Positions 1 to 8,619 of a DNA stretch of 64,000 bases are shown in pieces; positions within the stretch are counted from its first letter, which is position 1; each line of letters opens with the position of its first letter. The position numbers and the translations under genes were made by a program. The stretch is from positions 62,001-126,000 of the forward strand of contig CAMDZW010000002.1 of the NCBI GenBank assembly GCA_945911015.1, written 5' to 3'. The notes below the pieces were generated by a model that saw only the letters and a program-made list of their open reading frames with translations, was not told the DNA's origin and searched no databases. This DNA comes from an uncultured Propionibacteriaceae bacterium. GTDB taxonomy: Bacteria; Actinomycetota; Actinomycetes; Propionibacteriales; Propionibacteriaceae.

Positions 1-1
1 A

Positions 2-334
2 CTGCAGATTGGCAACACGATCCGGCTGACCGCTTTTGCCCGACGGCGGGAGATCGGGATCATGCGACTTGTCGGTGCGAGCAACTTCTACATCATGTTG
101 CCGTTCCTCTTCGAAGCAGTGATCGGAGCGGCCATCGGGGTGCTTCTGGCGTGCGGCACGCTGGCCTCCGGTGTTTATTTCATAATCATCCAAAAAGCTA
201 AAGTCTCACTCAAGGCTTTCGAGTGGATTGGGTGGTCCCACGCGGGTCTTGCCATGGCAGGGGTTGCGGTGGTCGGGTTGGCTCTGGCCATAATCCCAAC
301 GCTCATCACGACGAGGAAGTACCTCAGGGTTTGA
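2..334 (+). CDS. ftsX: Cell division protein FtsX, C-terminal end (partial)
   Basis: The reading frame is open from the first bases of the window and ends at 334, so only about the last 110 residues are present. They read as the end of the FtsX permease: a cytoplasmic stretch ending in RRREIGIMRLVGAS, a conserved FtsX loop after which two hydrophobic segments follow (about codons 29-53 and 75-100), then a short basic tail. FtsX pairs with the ATPase FtsE and is known to activate peptidoglycan hydrolases through an outer loop, which fits the M23 hydrolase 60 nt downstream on the same strand. ftsE and most of ftsX lie outside the window. Confidence 0.9.
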   Translation: MQIGNTIRLTAFARRREIGIMRLVGASNFYIMLPFLFEAVIGAAIGVLLACGTLASGVYFIIIQKAKVSLKAFEWIGWSHAGLAMAGVAVVGLALAIIPTLITTRKYLRV

Positions 335-394
335 TCAGGTAAAGGCCCCGAGAGACCTGAGGGACTTCCCCCTTCGACAGATTGGGGTAAGGCA

Positions 395-1783
395 ATGCAT
401 CGGGATCTTCCCCGGCCGATGCGGCACCCATCCGACCATGCTCGGATCGGGCGGGCCATCTGTGCCGTCCTGGCACTGGTGTTGGCAGCGACGATGTCCA
501 TCGGACTCGCCGCGCCGACCGCCCACGCCGACGACCTTGACGACCAGAAGAAGCGCATCCAGAAAAAGCTCGAGCAGACCAAGAGGGACCTCAACGAGTC
601 CTCCAAGGAGCTGAACGAGAAGGCTGCAGCACTTGAGGAGTCGCGGATCCGTCTTGCCGATGCCCGCGCCAAGCTGGAGCAGACACAGAAGGACCTGGCT
701 GCGGCCAAGAAGCGAGACGCCGAGCTGGCCAAGAAGCTCAAGACCGAGCAGCAGCGGCTTGCCGACGCCAAGCAGGCCGTCGCTGACGGCATCGCCAGGC
801 TCGACCAGCAGCGGGCCAAGGTCGGTGAGATCGTCCAGGTCCAGTGGCAGCAGCGCACGAACCTGCTGCCTGTGGCCGTGTTGGCCAAGGCGGGCTCGAC
901 CCGCGACTTCCAGACCCGCATCCAGTGGTCGACCACCATGTTCGACGCCGCCGAGGCCAAGATCGCCGAGCTGGAGCGGCTGCAGGCCGAGCTCAACGCC
1001 AAGCGTGCCGAGCAGAGCGCCATCGAGCGGGAGGTCGCCGCCCAGCGGGCCGAGGCAGCTGAGAATCTCAAGCTGCAGAAGAAGCTCGAGGCCGAGGCAC
1101 GTGACCACGCCGCCCAGGTCGAGGCTCTGGTCAAGGCCAACCAGAAGGCCGAGGCCGCAGCCAAGAAGGCCGTGGCCGACGACGAGGCGCACTACGCCGA
1201 GCTGCAGTCCGAACGGGAAAAGGTCGAGCAGCGCATCAAGAAGCGCATTGAGGCCGAGAAGAAGCGTCAGGCCGAGCTCGAGCGCAAGCGCAAGGAACGC
1301 GAACGGGCGGCCTCCCGCAACAACTCCGGAGGCGGGAAGAGCTCCGGTGGCGGTGGCGGTGGCGGTGGCAACTCCAGCGGAGGCGGGGGTTCTGGCTTCA
1401 TCCACCCAGTGAACGGGCCGATCACCTCCCCGTACGGGATGCGGCTCCATCCGGTGACCGGGATCTACAAGCTGCACGACGGCACTGACTTCGGTGTCGG
1501 CTGTGGCACCCCGATCCGAGCCGCCCACAGTGGCGTGGTCGCCGAGAAGTACTTCAACAAGGCCTGGGGCAACCGGCTGGTGGTCGACCACGGCAAGGTC
1601 AACGGCAAATACATCAGCACTGCCTACAACCACGCCACCGGCTACACCGTGGGCGTCGGGCAGCACGTCTCCCAGGGCCAGATCATCGGCTATGTCGGCA
1701 CCACCGGGTGGTCGACCGGTTGCCACCTGCACCTGAACCTGTACGTCAACGGTTCGGTCACCAACCCGATGAACTACCTGTGA
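395..1783 (+). CDS. Secreted M23 peptidoglycan hydrolase with coiled-coil domain (EnvC/PcsB-like)
   Basis: 462 residues. The N-terminus is a Sec signal peptide with a hydrophobic core around residues 20-42 and a likely cut after AHA at about 45. Residues 46 to about 310 are a charged K/E/A/R-rich coiled coil. A Gly/Ser linker (about 305-333) leads to an M23 LytM-type endopeptidase domain with metal-binding KLHDGTDFG and CHLHLNL motifs. The plan (signal peptide, coiled coil, M23) is that of EnvC and PcsB, hydrolases switched on by FtsEX. The position just after ftsX supports the same partnership here, which is an inference from context. The start is the ATG after a GGGGTAAGG stretch; a later ATG at 419 lacks a ribosome site. 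Confidence 0.88.
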   Translation: MHRDLPRPMRHPSDHARIGRAICAVLALVLAATMSIGLAAPTAHADDLDDQKKRIQKKLEQTKRDLNESSKELNEKAAALEESRIRLADARAKLEQTQKDLAAAKKRDAELAKKLKTEQQRLADAKQAVADGIARLDQQRAKVGEIVQVQWQQRTNLLPVAVLAKAGSTRDFQTRIQWSTTMFDAAEAKIAELERLQAELNAKRAEQSAIEREVAAQRAEAAENLKLQKKLEAEARDHAAQVEALVKANQKAEAAAKKAVADDEAHYAELQSEREKVEQRIKKRIEAEKKRQAELERKRKERERAASRNNSGGGKSSGGGGGGGGNSSGGGGSGFIHPVNGPITSPYGMRLHPVTGIYKLHDGTDFGVGCGTPIRAAHSGVVAEKYFNKAWGNRLVVDHGKVNGKYISTAYNHATGYTVGVGQHVSQGQIIGYVGTTGWSTGCHLHLNLYVNGSVTNPMNYL

Positions 1784-1800
1784 TGGCCTGACTCAACCTC

Positions 1801-1841
1801 GGCGCAACACGACTGCGGTGATCCCGCAATCGTGTTGCGCC
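1801..1841 (+). terminator. Hairpin between the M23 hydrolase gene and smpB
   Basis: Two 18-nt arms (1801-1818 and 1824-1841) are reverse complements with one mismatch and enclose a 5-nt loop. There is no T-run after the hairpin, as is common for actinobacterial terminators. It begins 18 nt after the hydrolase stop and ends 30 nt before smpB, so it could terminate the fts transcript or shield the smpB mRNA 5' end. It also covers the GTG at 1818, which argues against that codon as the smpB start. Confidence 0.6.
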
Positions 1842-1871
1842 GTGTCATGCTCTGGCGAAAGGATGGGCAGC

Positions 1872-2381
1872 ATGGCCAAGAACAACGGTGGATCCGGCAA
1901 GAAGGACACGGGCGGTCGCAAGCTGATCGCGCAGAACCGCAAGGCTCGCCACGACTACAACATCGGTGACACCGTCGAGGCCGGCATCGTGCTGCAGGGG
2001 ACCGAGGTCAAGGCACTACGGGAGGGCAAGGCCAACCTGGTCGATGCCTTCGTCACCGTCGACGACGGCGAGGTGTGGCTGCGGCAGGCCCACATCCCCG
2101 AGTACTCGATGGGCACCTGGACCAATCACTCGGCTCGTCGCACACGCAAACTGTTGCTGCACCGCAAGGAGATCGCCAAGCTGGAACGCCAGCTCGGCAA
2201 CCAGGACCGGTCCACGCTGATCCCGCTGTCGCTGTACTTCGTGGACGGCTATGCCAAGGTCGAGGTTGCAGTCGCCACGGGCAAGAAGGAGTACGACAAG
2301 CGCGAGGCCGTCCGGGAACGGGACGCAAAACGCGAGGCGGCGCGAGCACTGGCGGCCCGCAACCGCCTCGCGGTGCGTTGA
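1872..2381 (+). CDS. smpB: SsrA-binding protein SmpB
   Basis: 169 residues from ATG 1872. SmpB binds tmRNA and delivers it to stalled ribosomes in trans-translation. Recognisable family stretches are [11 protein letters not shown] near the N-terminus, [23 protein letters not shown], and the basic tail KREYDKRE-like ([22 protein letters not shown]). The start is chosen because AAAGGA lies 9 nt upstream; GTG 1818 sits inside a hairpin and would add an unrelated N-terminus. The partner RNA gene ssrA lies 3.7 kb downstream on the same strand. The last nine codons and the stop are the first unit of a three-copy 32-bp tandem repeat, so the C-terminal RNRLAVR is part of the repeat. Confidence 0.95.
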   Translation: MAKNNGGSGKKDTGGRKLIAQNRKARHDYNIGDTVEAGIVLQGTEVKALREGKANLVDAFVTVDDGEVWLRQAHIPEYSMGTWTNHSARRTRKLLLHRKEIAKLERQLGNQDRSTLIPLSLYFVDGYAKVEVAVATGKKEYDKREAVRERDAKREAARALAARNRLAVR

Positions 2382-2445
2382 AGCTGACCCGCAACCGCCT
2401 CGCGGTGCGTTGAAGCTGACCCGCAACCGCCTCGCGGTGCGTTGA
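2356..2445. repeat. 32-bp tandem repeat, 2.8 copies, over the smpB stop codon
   Basis: Units start at 2356, 2388 and 2420; the third ends at 2445. Copies are identical over the 26-nt core that begins CCCGCAACCGCC. Each copy can fold into a small hairpin (CGC-A-ACCGC / GCGGT-GCG with a bulged A) and each contains TTGA, so the smpB stop region is triplicated. The array fills the gap between the convergent genes smpB and the FKBP gene, so it may act as a bidirectional terminator. The period of 32 is not a multiple of three, so only the first copy is in the smpB frame. Confidence 0.9.
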
Positions 2446-2452
2446 GGTCGGA

Positions 2453-2824
2453 TCAGTTGACCGCGACCAGGTCGCAGACGAAGATCAGGGCCTCGTTCGG
2501 GCCGATGGCGCCACCGGCACCCCGCTCGCCGTAGGCCAGGTGCGACGGGATGGTCAGCTTGCGGCGGCCACCGACCTTCATCCCCTGCACGCCGGTGTCC
2601 CAGCCCTGGATGACCATGCCGACACCGAGCCGGAAACGCAGCGGCTCGCCACGGTTCCAACTCGAGTCGAACTCCTCGCCACCGGAGTGGGTGACGCCGA
2701 CGTAATGGACCGACACGGTCGAGCCGGCCACCGCCTCGGCCCCGTCACCGACGGTGATGTCGTCGATCTGGAGTTCGGTGGGCGCCGGGCCCTCGGGAAA
2801 ATCAACTTCTGGCTTTTCAGACAT
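2453..2824 (-). CDS. FKBP-type peptidyl-prolyl cis-trans isomerase
   Basis: 123 residues, the size of a single cytoplasmic FKBP domain. The sequence follows the family from residue 20 on: TVSVHYVGVTHSGGEEFDSS, RLGVGMVIQGWDTGVQGMKVGGRRKLTIP, LAYGERGAGG, LIFVCDLVAVN. The enzyme catalyses proline isomerisation in folding; there is no signal peptide. It starts 27 nt after the ABC permease on the same strand and may be cotranscribed with it, but TAGGGT lies 7 nt before the ATG (2832-2837), a good -10 for its own leaderless transcript. Confidence 0.93.
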   Translation of the reverse strand: MSEKPEVDFPEGPAPTELQIDDITVGDGAEAVAGSTVSVHYVGVTHSGGEEFDSSWNRGEPLRFRLGVGMVIQGWDTGVQGMKVGGRRKLTIPSHLAYGERGAGGAIGPNEALIFVCDLVAVN

Positions 2825-2851
2825 GGGCTCGACCCTACGCGGTGATGAGCC

Positions 2852-4147
2852 CTATGCGCTGATCGGTGCCGCTGCACGTACGAGCAGCGGTCGTGAAGCG
2901 GTCAGCGCCAGGACAGTCAGTGCAGCCGAGCCGAGGATGGCGATCCCGAAACGGGGCAGGGCCAGCGGCATCTCCAGGCTGAGGGGCAGCAGGAGCAGCG
3001 CAGCGAAACCGCCGGCGGTCAGCGCGGTCGCTGCCAGCGGCCACACGATCTCGCGGATCCGGGTCGCATTGAGCACCGAGACCTCGGTACCGGCCAGCGA
3101 GAGCGACCGGTAGACCGGTGCCTGGTCGATGACCCGGCTGGCGTGGACCACCCCCGAGGATGTTGCTGCCACCACGGACACGATCACCATCGTGATGACT
3201 GCCCCGGTCGACAGGTCTGTGGCGAGCATCGCCTGATCGGGGTCGATCCGGCCGAGATAGGCGCTGTACGAGGACAGGGTCGCCAACATGATCACCAGGG
3301 CAAAGGCACTGCACGAGCGCCAGGCCGTCCGGGGATCGTCGAGGATCCGACGGGCCGCCAACAGGGTCGGGGCAGAACGGGCGGCACGGGCCATGATGCT
3401 GCCGACGACCATCACCAGCCAGGGGCCGATCAGATTGATCGTCATCACGATGCCGAGGGCAAGAGCCACCAAAGCGGCGACGTCGAGCAGGCCGAACAGC
3501 ACGGGCCAGGAGAACAACAGCCCGACTGCGACGACCACGCGCAGGACGGTGAGGCTTTGTGGAGCAACCCGGTTGGCCACTCCCAACGGGGTGATCGCGA
3601 CCCGGGCCAGGGACACCGTCCCCGACACCAGGGCAAGCGCCAAGACAGCGAACACCCCTCCGAGCAGCCACCACGGACCGAACCACAGCTCACTGATCTC
3701 GAGCCGCAACCCCTGAAAACTGATCAGACTGAGCAGCGGGAGCATCACCGCGTACAGACCGATGCCGATGCCAGCGCCCACCACCGCCTGACTGAGCGTC
3801 TCGCACAGGGTGATGATCGAGGTCTGGCCCGTCGTCGCTCCGCACAACCGCAGCGCCGCCAGCCGTTCGTTTCGTCGGGCGAGGGTGAGCCGAGCCGCTT
3901 GACCACCGAGGGTGAGGATTGGGATGACCATCAGGCCGCAGGCGACCACGGTGAGGATCAGGTACATCTGGGCCAGGTCGTCACCGATCCCGGCCTCGAA
4001 CCGGCCGAGCATGGCGTGGAGCCCCCCGAGCACGACCAGCATGGAGCCGGAGGCGATCGCAAAAGCCAGGATCGCCAAGAACTCCGGTAGACGAGAGGTG
4101 GCCGATGCGCCGCGGCGCACCATGGTCCACAAACGCAGGCTGGTCAT
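2852..4147 (-). CDS. ABC transporter permease, FtsX/MacB family
   Basis: 431 residues with about eight to ten hydrophobic segments. It opens with a long N-terminal helix (residues 22-45), has FtsX-type repeats around residues 60-150 and 290-420, and contains RRNERLAALRLCGATTGQ, the cytoplasmic coupling loop typical of this family, about residue 92. It overlaps the upstream ATPase by four bases (ATGA), so the two form one transport unit. Such exporters move lipids, peptides or antibiotics; the substrate cannot be told from sequence. This is one of the few genes here that end in TAG. Confidence 0.87.
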   Translation of the reverse strand: MTSLRLWTMVRRGASATSRLPEFLAILAFAIASGSMLVVLGGLHAMLGRFEAGIGDDLAQMYLILTVVACGLMVIPILTLGGQAARLTLARRNERLAALRLCGATTGQTSIITLCETLSQAVVGAGIGIGLYAVMLPLLSLISFQGLRLEISELWFGPWWLLGGVFAVLALALVSGTVSLARVAITPLGVANRVAPQSLTVLRVVVAVGLLFSWPVLFGLLDVAALVALALGIVMTINLIGPWLVMVVGSIMARAARSAPTLLAARRILDDPRTAWRSCSAFALVIMLATLSSYSAYLGRIDPDQAMLATDLSTGAVITMVIVSVVAATSSGVVHASRVIDQAPVYRSLSLAGTEVSVLNATRIREIVWPLAATALTAGGFAALLLLPLSLEMPLALPRFGIAILGSAALTVLALTASRPLLVRAAAPISA

Positions 4148-4854
4148 CGCGCACCTGCCAGCCGAGCAGTGTCGGAGACCAGTTGTCCGTCGCGCAGGGC
4201 GATGATTCGCGAGCAGTGGTCAGCGACCTGACGGTCATGGGTGACCACCACCAGAGTCGCACCATGGGCCTGGGCGGCCGCGACCAGCTGGCCCATCACA
4301 TCCTGACCGGTGGCACTGTCGAGGGCGCCGGTCGGCTCATCGGCGAAGATGATGCCCGGCGAACCGGCCAGGGCACGAGCGATCGCCACTCGCTGCGCCT
4401 GGCCGCCGGACAGTTCCCCGGGGCGGCGGTGCAGCATCGAGCCGAGGCCGAGTCGGTCCAGGATCGGGGACACCGTGGCCACCGCCGCGGCACGCTTCAT
4501 GCCGCCGAGAATGAGGGGAAGTGCAGCATTCTCGACGGCAGGCAGTTCAGCCAGGAGTTGCCCGGACTGGAAGACGAAACCGAAATCGCTACGGCGCAGC
4601 CGGGTCCGGGCGCGGTCCGGCCACCGAGTGAGGTCCTGGCCGCGCCAAATCACCTGACCGGACGTGGGACGGATCACGGCGGCCAGCACGTGCAGCAGCG
4701 TCGTCTTGCCCGAACCGGACGGGCCCATGACCGACACGCTTTCGCCGGCCGGGATGGTCAGGTCGAGACCGGCCAGTGCGGGCGGATCACCGCCACCGGG
4801 CTTGCCGTAGTGGTGGGTGAGCTGGGAGACAACGAGATCAGCAGAGGTGTTCAC
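4144..4854 (-). CDS. ABC transporter ATP-binding protein (MacB/LolD type)
   Basis: 236 residues. Walker A is GPSGSGKTT (about residue 45), the signature is [15 protein letters not shown], Walker B is [12 protein letters not shown] and the switch histidine is in VTHDRQ. The family partners with FtsX-like permeases such as the one encoded immediately downstream with a 4-nt overlap. The start is a GTG at 4854. No two-component or other regulator is adjacent, so what induces it is unknown. Confidence 0.92.
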   Translation of the reverse strand: MNTSADLVVSQLTHHYGKPGGGDPPALAGLDLTIPAGESVSVMGPSGSGKTTLLHVLAAVIRPTSGQVIWRGQDLTRWPDRARTRLRRSDFGFVFQSGQLLAELPAVENAALPLILGGMKRAAAVATVSPILDRLGLGSMLHRRPGELSGGQAQRVAIARALAGSPGIIFADEPTGALDSATGQDVMGQLVAAAQAHGATLVVVTHDRQVADHCSRIIALRDGQLVSDTARLAGAR

Positions 4855-4979
4855 GGACTCGACTCTGCCGCGAGGTGGCCGGTGCGCACATCGGTCGAGA
4901 GTCCCGTACGGAGTTGGTCACGATCGCAGCTGGGTCGTCCGCCGGTCCCACGAGGGTCCGACCGTGGGCTGACTGCTTG

Positions 4980-4985
4980 TAGGCT
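4980..4985 (+). promoter_or_regulatory. Candidate -10 box upstream of the DUF1707/DUF4870 gene
   Basis: TAGGCT fits TANNNT and lies in the 193-nt gap between the divergent ABC ATPase gene and the gene starting at 5048. No convincing -35 is visible. Transcription would start near 4992. Confidence 0.35.
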
Positions 4986-5047
4986 CGGGGGTCGGTGGGG
5001 GAGTTTCCGGGTTGTCCGCCGCCGCATTGACGACGAGGATGGAGCGC

Positions 5048-6034
5048 ATGACTGCAGGTGAAGGCGAGAGCATGCCGTCCGGAGTTGACGAGGCTGCCCG
5101 GCAGCAGGTCGAGAACCAGCTTCTCGATGCCTATGCCGCGGGGCGGCTGAGCGACGACGAGTTCGATCGACGGATCAAGTTGGCTGTCGGTGCCACTGCA
5201 CAGGCCGGGCTGGACGAGGCGATGAAGGACATCCCCGAGGCTACGGTGGCGACTCCCGACCCCTCTGCGGCCCCTGATCCGACACCGGCCACCGATCCGG
5301 GATCGGCTTCCTCGGCGCCGGCGAGCGCACCATCGGCCTCGGCGCCGCCGAGCGCACCGAGTGCTGCCGAACCACCGGCCACCGGAGTCGCCTCCCGTCT
5401 CGCCTCGACTCTGTCTCCGGCGAGCCCGACGAAGCCTGCCACGGCGGCGAACCCGCTCGCGCTCGACACTGAGGCGCCGGAGTTCCCGGAGTATCCACAT
5501 CGCGACACCGCACCTCAGGCGAGCACCTCCCCGTACGGGCACCGAGCCCCGGTCGAGACCCCCAACCCGTACCAGAGCCCGTACGGGCCGCCCCCGGCCA
5601 ATCCCTATGCGGCGCAGGCGGGCGCAGAGCTCAGCCCGTACGGCCAACAGCGACCCGGCACCGGTCGCGTCGTGATGCCCGGTGAAGGTGCTGCCGGCAA
5701 CAACAAGGCCACCGGCGCGTTGGCGCACTTCCTCGGCCTGTTCACCTGGCTGGTCGGTCCGGGCATCGTCTATGCCGTCAGCCCGGAGGGGAGCACCGCC
5801 AAGAAGGAGGCGGCCAAGTCGTTCAACTTCCAGGCCATTGCGATGCTGACACTGATCGTCGCTGGCATCGCGACGGTGATCCTGCCCAGCTTCATCGAGT
5901 CGATCCTGTTCCCGCTGCTGTGGTTGGGCTGGTTGCTCGGCACCGTCATCGGTGGAGCGAAGGCGGCACAGGGCGAGGACTGGCAGAACCCGGTCACCAA
6001 GGTGATCAAGCTGAAAATCCTGCCGGAGAAGTGA
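5048..6034 (+). CDS. DUF1707 / DUF4870 membrane protein with Pro/Ser/Ala-rich linker
   Basis: 328 residues. Residues 9-60 are a DUF1707 (SHOCT-like) motif with LLDAYAAGRLSDDEFDRRI. A disordered Pro/Ala/Ser region follows, with PYG repeats (SPYGHR, SPYGPP, SPYGQQ). The C-terminal 110 residues contain three hydrophobic stretches of the DUF4870 type, including LAHFLGLFTWLVGPGIVYAV. The function is unknown. ATG 5048 is chosen because GAGGA lies 9 nt upstream; TTG 5012 and ATG 5039 are weaker in-frame starts. It lies just upstream of ssrA. Confidence 0.8.
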   Translation: MTAGEGESMPSGVDEAARQQVENQLLDAYAAGRLSDDEFDRRIKLAVGATAQAGLDEAMKDIPEATVATPDPSAAPDPTPATDPGSASSAPASAPSASAPPSAPSAAEPPATGVASRLASTLSPASPTKPATAANPLALDTEAPEFPEYPHRDTAPQASTSPYGHRAPVETPNPYQSPYGPPPANPYAAQAGAELSPYGQQRPGTGRVVMPGEGAAGNNKATGALAHFLGLFTWLVGPGIVYAVSPEGSTAKKEAAKSFNFQAIAMLTLIVAGIATVILPSFIESILFPLLWLGWLLGTVIGGAKAAQGEDWQNPVTKVIKLKILPEK

Positions 6035-6045
6035 GGCGACTGCGC

Positions 6046-6051
6046 TACACT
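6046..6051 (+). promoter_or_regulatory. Candidate -10 box of the ssrA promoter
   Basis: TACACT matches TANNNT and is placed to start transcription about 13 nt before the mature tmRNA end at 6072. No clear TTGACA-like -35 is seen 17 nt upstream; that stretch is the end of the preceding gene. Confidence 0.45.
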
Positions 6052-6071
6052 GGGTGACGACAATTCAACAG

Positions 6072-6435
6072 GGGGGTGATCGGTTTCGACTTGGGACGTC
6101 TGTTCCAGGGGAAGCGGGTCGAGAATCCAGGGTCAACTCGTGATGCTCCCTGGAAACATCAAGTGCCAACGCTAAGCGCACTGACTTCGCTCTCGCTGCC
6201 TGAGCAGTGACCGAAGGGTCAGCCCGGGGTTGTCTCCGACCCGGTTCCTGGCCTCGTCTAGGAGACTTGCTGATGTCGCTGCGTCACAGGACGCCATCGG
6301 GACTTCACTGTGACTGAGCCCGTCTCACACCTTGTCAGCGTGAGTGTGGGGGCTGAGAAAATCTACTAGCTGTCTGCACCCGGAGAAGCCCTGGTTCGTC
6401 GCTCGAGGACGCGGGTTCGATTCCCGCCACCTCCA
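6072..6435 (+). ncRNA. ssrA: Transfer-messenger RNA (tmRNA)
   Basis: The tRNA-like ends are clear. The 5' end GGGGGTGATCGGTTTCGAC carries the acceptor strand and conserved GGTTTCGAC; the 3' end has the T-arm GGGTTCGATTCCC and then CACCTCC, which pairs with GGGGGTG (seven pairs, one G-U). The tag ORF runs 6165-6203: a GCC resume codon, then ANAKRTDFALAA and TGA, an actinobacterial-type tag ending in LAA that sends stalled products to proteases. After the discriminator A at 6435 the DNA reads CCC, so the CCA end must be added after transcription. It works with SmpB, encoded 3.7 kb upstream. Confidence 0.96.
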
Positions 6436-6442
6436 CCCTGAG

Positions 6443-6473
6443 ATCCCTCGACTCCTGCATGGAGTCGGGGGAT
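6443..6473 (+). terminator. Terminator downstream of ssrA
   Basis: Arms of 13 nt (6443-6455 ATCCCTCGACTCC and 6461-6473) pair with one mismatch around a TGCAT loop and are followed by TTTG. It begins 8 nt after the tmRNA 3' end. Confidence 0.8.
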
Positions 6474-6585
6474 TTGTCATGTCCGCGTCGGGGTCTCACT
6501 TTCTGGGAGGTAGCGGGGACGGCGTTGACCCGAAGGTGTGGGCGGGACACCGTGTACGGGACCATCGCCCAGCATGAGGGAGCCC

Positions 6586-7788
6586 ATGACCGTGAGCACT
6601 GACCTGACGACGATCGATCGGATCGAGGTGAGTGTGGGCCGTGCGGTTGACTGGCTGCGCACCATGTTGCCGGCGGCCGACGGCAGCCGTGGCGTGTGGG
6701 AGCGGATCAGGATCGACGTTGACGAGATCGTCGCCAAGGTGCGCCCCGACTCCACCGCAGAAACTCGTGAACTGTTCGCCGCCGCTGCGCCCGTTCTCGA
6801 TCGTCCGGAGCTCGGCACGATCGCCGAAGGGCTGGGCCGTTGGTTGCTCGCCAGTCAGGGCCAGGACGGCAGCTTTCCCTTCTACATCGTCGAGGCGACC
6901 GAGGCGACACCCAATGCACTCGGTGAAACCGGTGAGACGCGCTATCCCAACGACAACGGCAAGGTGCTCGAACTGCTCGCCCTCTGGGCCGCCGCGGACG
7001 ACGACCCCGCGGTGCATGCCGCAGCCGACCGTCTCGGGGCATGGCTGGCGAGCACCCAGACCGAGCAGGGATGGTTCCTGATGCAGGACGCCCACCGCCC
7101 CGGACCGTGTTTCGTCGCCTGGTCGGTCGCCGGTCTGGCACGGCACGCGGCGGGTGGGGGAGCGACGGCTGCTGGCTCGCGGGTGGCCCTGGAGCGGGCT
7201 CTTGACCACCTGCTGTCCCTGCAACTGCCGGACGGCCGGATGCAGACGACCTACGAAGTGCAGCGGAGGGAGGACTGGCGACCGGTGTCGTCGGAGACGG
7301 CCGAAACCCTGCGCGCCTTTGCCTTGTCGCAACGACTGTTGGGCATCGATCTCACCGCGCCGATCGCCGGCGCGACGGGCTACCTGGCTGGGCTGACCGC
7401 CGACAACGGTGCGATCCGCAACTGTGACGATGCGTCCACCGACGCCTCCCTGCAAAACGATGACTCGCTGACCGATCTGGTCTACACCTGTGGCTATGCC
7501 TTGCATGCCTGGCTCGATGCTTGGCGTCTGACAGCAGATCCTGCCCATCTCGATGCGGCCACTCGACTCGGCGAGTTCTTGATGTCGATCCAGGTCGACG
7601 ACCCCACCGTGGCGTGGCACGGTGCGTGGCGGGGATCGTACGACATCGATCGCCAGCTGTGGCGGGGCCGGGCCAACCAGAACAACCCGATCGACGAGGG
7701 CGGTGAGTTCTCGGTCTACACCGGGTGGACCGCGTCGACCATCGCCAACGGCCTGTTGCGGCTCAGGGCAGCGTTGGCCGCAGCATGA
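6586..7788 (+). CDS. Predicted alpha/alpha-toroid protein of unknown function
   Basis: 400 residues from ATG 6586, which has GAGGGA 4-5 nt upstream. The protein has no signal peptide or membrane segment. It consists of repeated helical pairs with Gly-Gly or Asp-Gly turns: QDGSFPF (about residue 95), TEQGWF, LPDGRMQT, NGAIRN, and a C-terminal NPIDEGGEFSVYTGW. This pattern is seen in six-hairpin glycosidases and terpene-cyclase-type toroids. I see neither a DxDD cyclase motif nor a defined glycosidase catalytic pair, so no reaction can be given. It is flanked by the tmRNA terminator and by a shared hairpin with the convergent methyltransferase gene. Confidence 0.7.
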   Translation: MTVSTDLTTIDRIEVSVGRAVDWLRTMLPAADGSRGVWERIRIDVDEIVAKVRPDSTAETRELFAAAAPVLDRPELGTIAEGLGRWLLASQGQDGSFPFYIVEATEATPNALGETGETRYPNDNGKVLELLALWAAADDDPAVHAAADRLGAWLASTQTEQGWFLMQDAHRPGPCFVAWSVAGLARHAAGGGATAAGSRVALERALDHLLSLQLPDGRMQTTYEVQRREDWRPVSSETAETLRAFALSQRLLGIDLTAPIAGATGYLAGLTADNGAIRNCDDASTDASLQNDDSLTDLVYTCGYALHAWLDAWRLTADPAHLDAATRLGEFLMSIQVDDPTVAWHGAWRGSYDIDRQLWRGRANQNNPIDEGGEFSVYTGWTASTIANGLLRLRAALAAA

Positions 7789-7791
7789 GCC

Positions 7792-7819
7792 ACGACGCCG
7801 CGTCGGTCAGCGGCGTCGT
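7792..7819. terminator. Bidirectional terminator hairpin
   Basis: ACGACGCCG at 7792-7800 is perfectly complementary to CGGCGTCGT at 7811-7819, with a 10-nt loop. It sits in the 18-nt gap between convergent genes and its loop holds the stop codon of the methyltransferase gene. Confidence 0.65.
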
Positions 7820-8529
7820 GCGATGATCAGCCCGTCCCAGCCCTTGACCCCGACGGTCTGGATGGCGGTGGCGTCAAGATCGGGGTGGGCGGAGATCAGG
7901 TCGGCGACCGCACGGACACCGTCCACGCGAGGGTCTCCACTGTCGGGCCGGGTGACTGCACCGTCGCGTACGACATTGTCGATGACGATGGTCGCGCCGG
8001 ATGCGGTCAGTGCCAGCGCCGCCTCGAGATAGGTCGGATTGTTCGGCTTGTCCGCGTCGATGAAGACAAGATCGAACGGCGGTGTCTGGGCATCGATGAG
8101 GTGCTGCGCCGACTGGGCGGCTGGCCCGACCAGGACCTCGATGCGGTCTGCCAGTCCGGCGCGTTCGAAATTCGCCCGCGCAACCCGGGCATTGCTGTCC
8201 TGCAGCTCGAGGGTCACGACCCGTCCGCCGACTCCGACGGCCCGAGCGAGCCAGATCGTCGAATAACCAGCCAGAGTGCCGAACTCCAGGACTCGGCGGG
8301 CTCCGGCGTTCTGGGTGAGCAGGCCCAGGAACGCCCCCTGGTTCGCGGCGACCTCGGCGTTGGGCATCGTCGTGTCCGCACCGGACTCCCGCGCAGCGAC
8401 CAAGGCCGGATCTTCCGGCGTCAACAGTTCCGTGAAGTAGTCGTCGACCTCCCGCCAGGCCGAGGTGGACGAGTACCGATTGGCCGGAGTTTGGTCGGCT
8501 GGCGTCGGATCGGCAGGAGTCGGGGCCAT
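7807..8529 (-). CDS. SAM-dependent O-methyltransferase (class I, CCoAOMT/MdmC-like)
   Basis: 240 residues. The SAM-binding core is VLEFGTLAGYSTIWLARAV (motif I, about residue 82) followed by RVVTLELQ; FDLVFIDADKPNN supplies the metal-binding aspartate region and IVIDNVVRDGAV a second one, both typical of small Mg-dependent O-methyltransferases. Members methylate catechols or polyketides; the substrate is unknown. The N-terminus has a short TPADPTPADQTPAN repeat not found in the core family. ATG 8529 is preferred over 8538 because AGGA lies 8 nt upstream. Confidence 0.88.
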   Translation of the reverse strand: MAPTPADPTPADQTPANRYSSTSAWREVDDYFTELLTPEDPALVAARESGADTTMPNAEVAANQGAFLGLLTQNAGARRVLEFGTLAGYSTIWLARAVGVGGRVVTLELQDSNARVARANFERAGLADRIEVLVGPAAQSAQHLIDAQTPPFDLVFIDADKPNNPTYLEAALALTASGATIVIDNVVRDGAVTRPDSGDPRVDGVRAVADLISAHPDLDATAIQTVGVKGWDGLIIARRR

Positions 8530-8619
8530 GCCGTCCATCCTGTCAGTCAGGTCCGGGCACGCCGGACCGGGTGTCGGTTGCTCACGCTGAGCTCCTGCCC
8601 ATGGTGTATCAATGGGCTG

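Noticed and set aside
7885..8619. N-terminal extension of the FolP2-like protein to give 551 residues
   Set aside because: The extension is antisense to the methyltransferase gene and unlike any DHPS N-terminus; the family start is near 8620.
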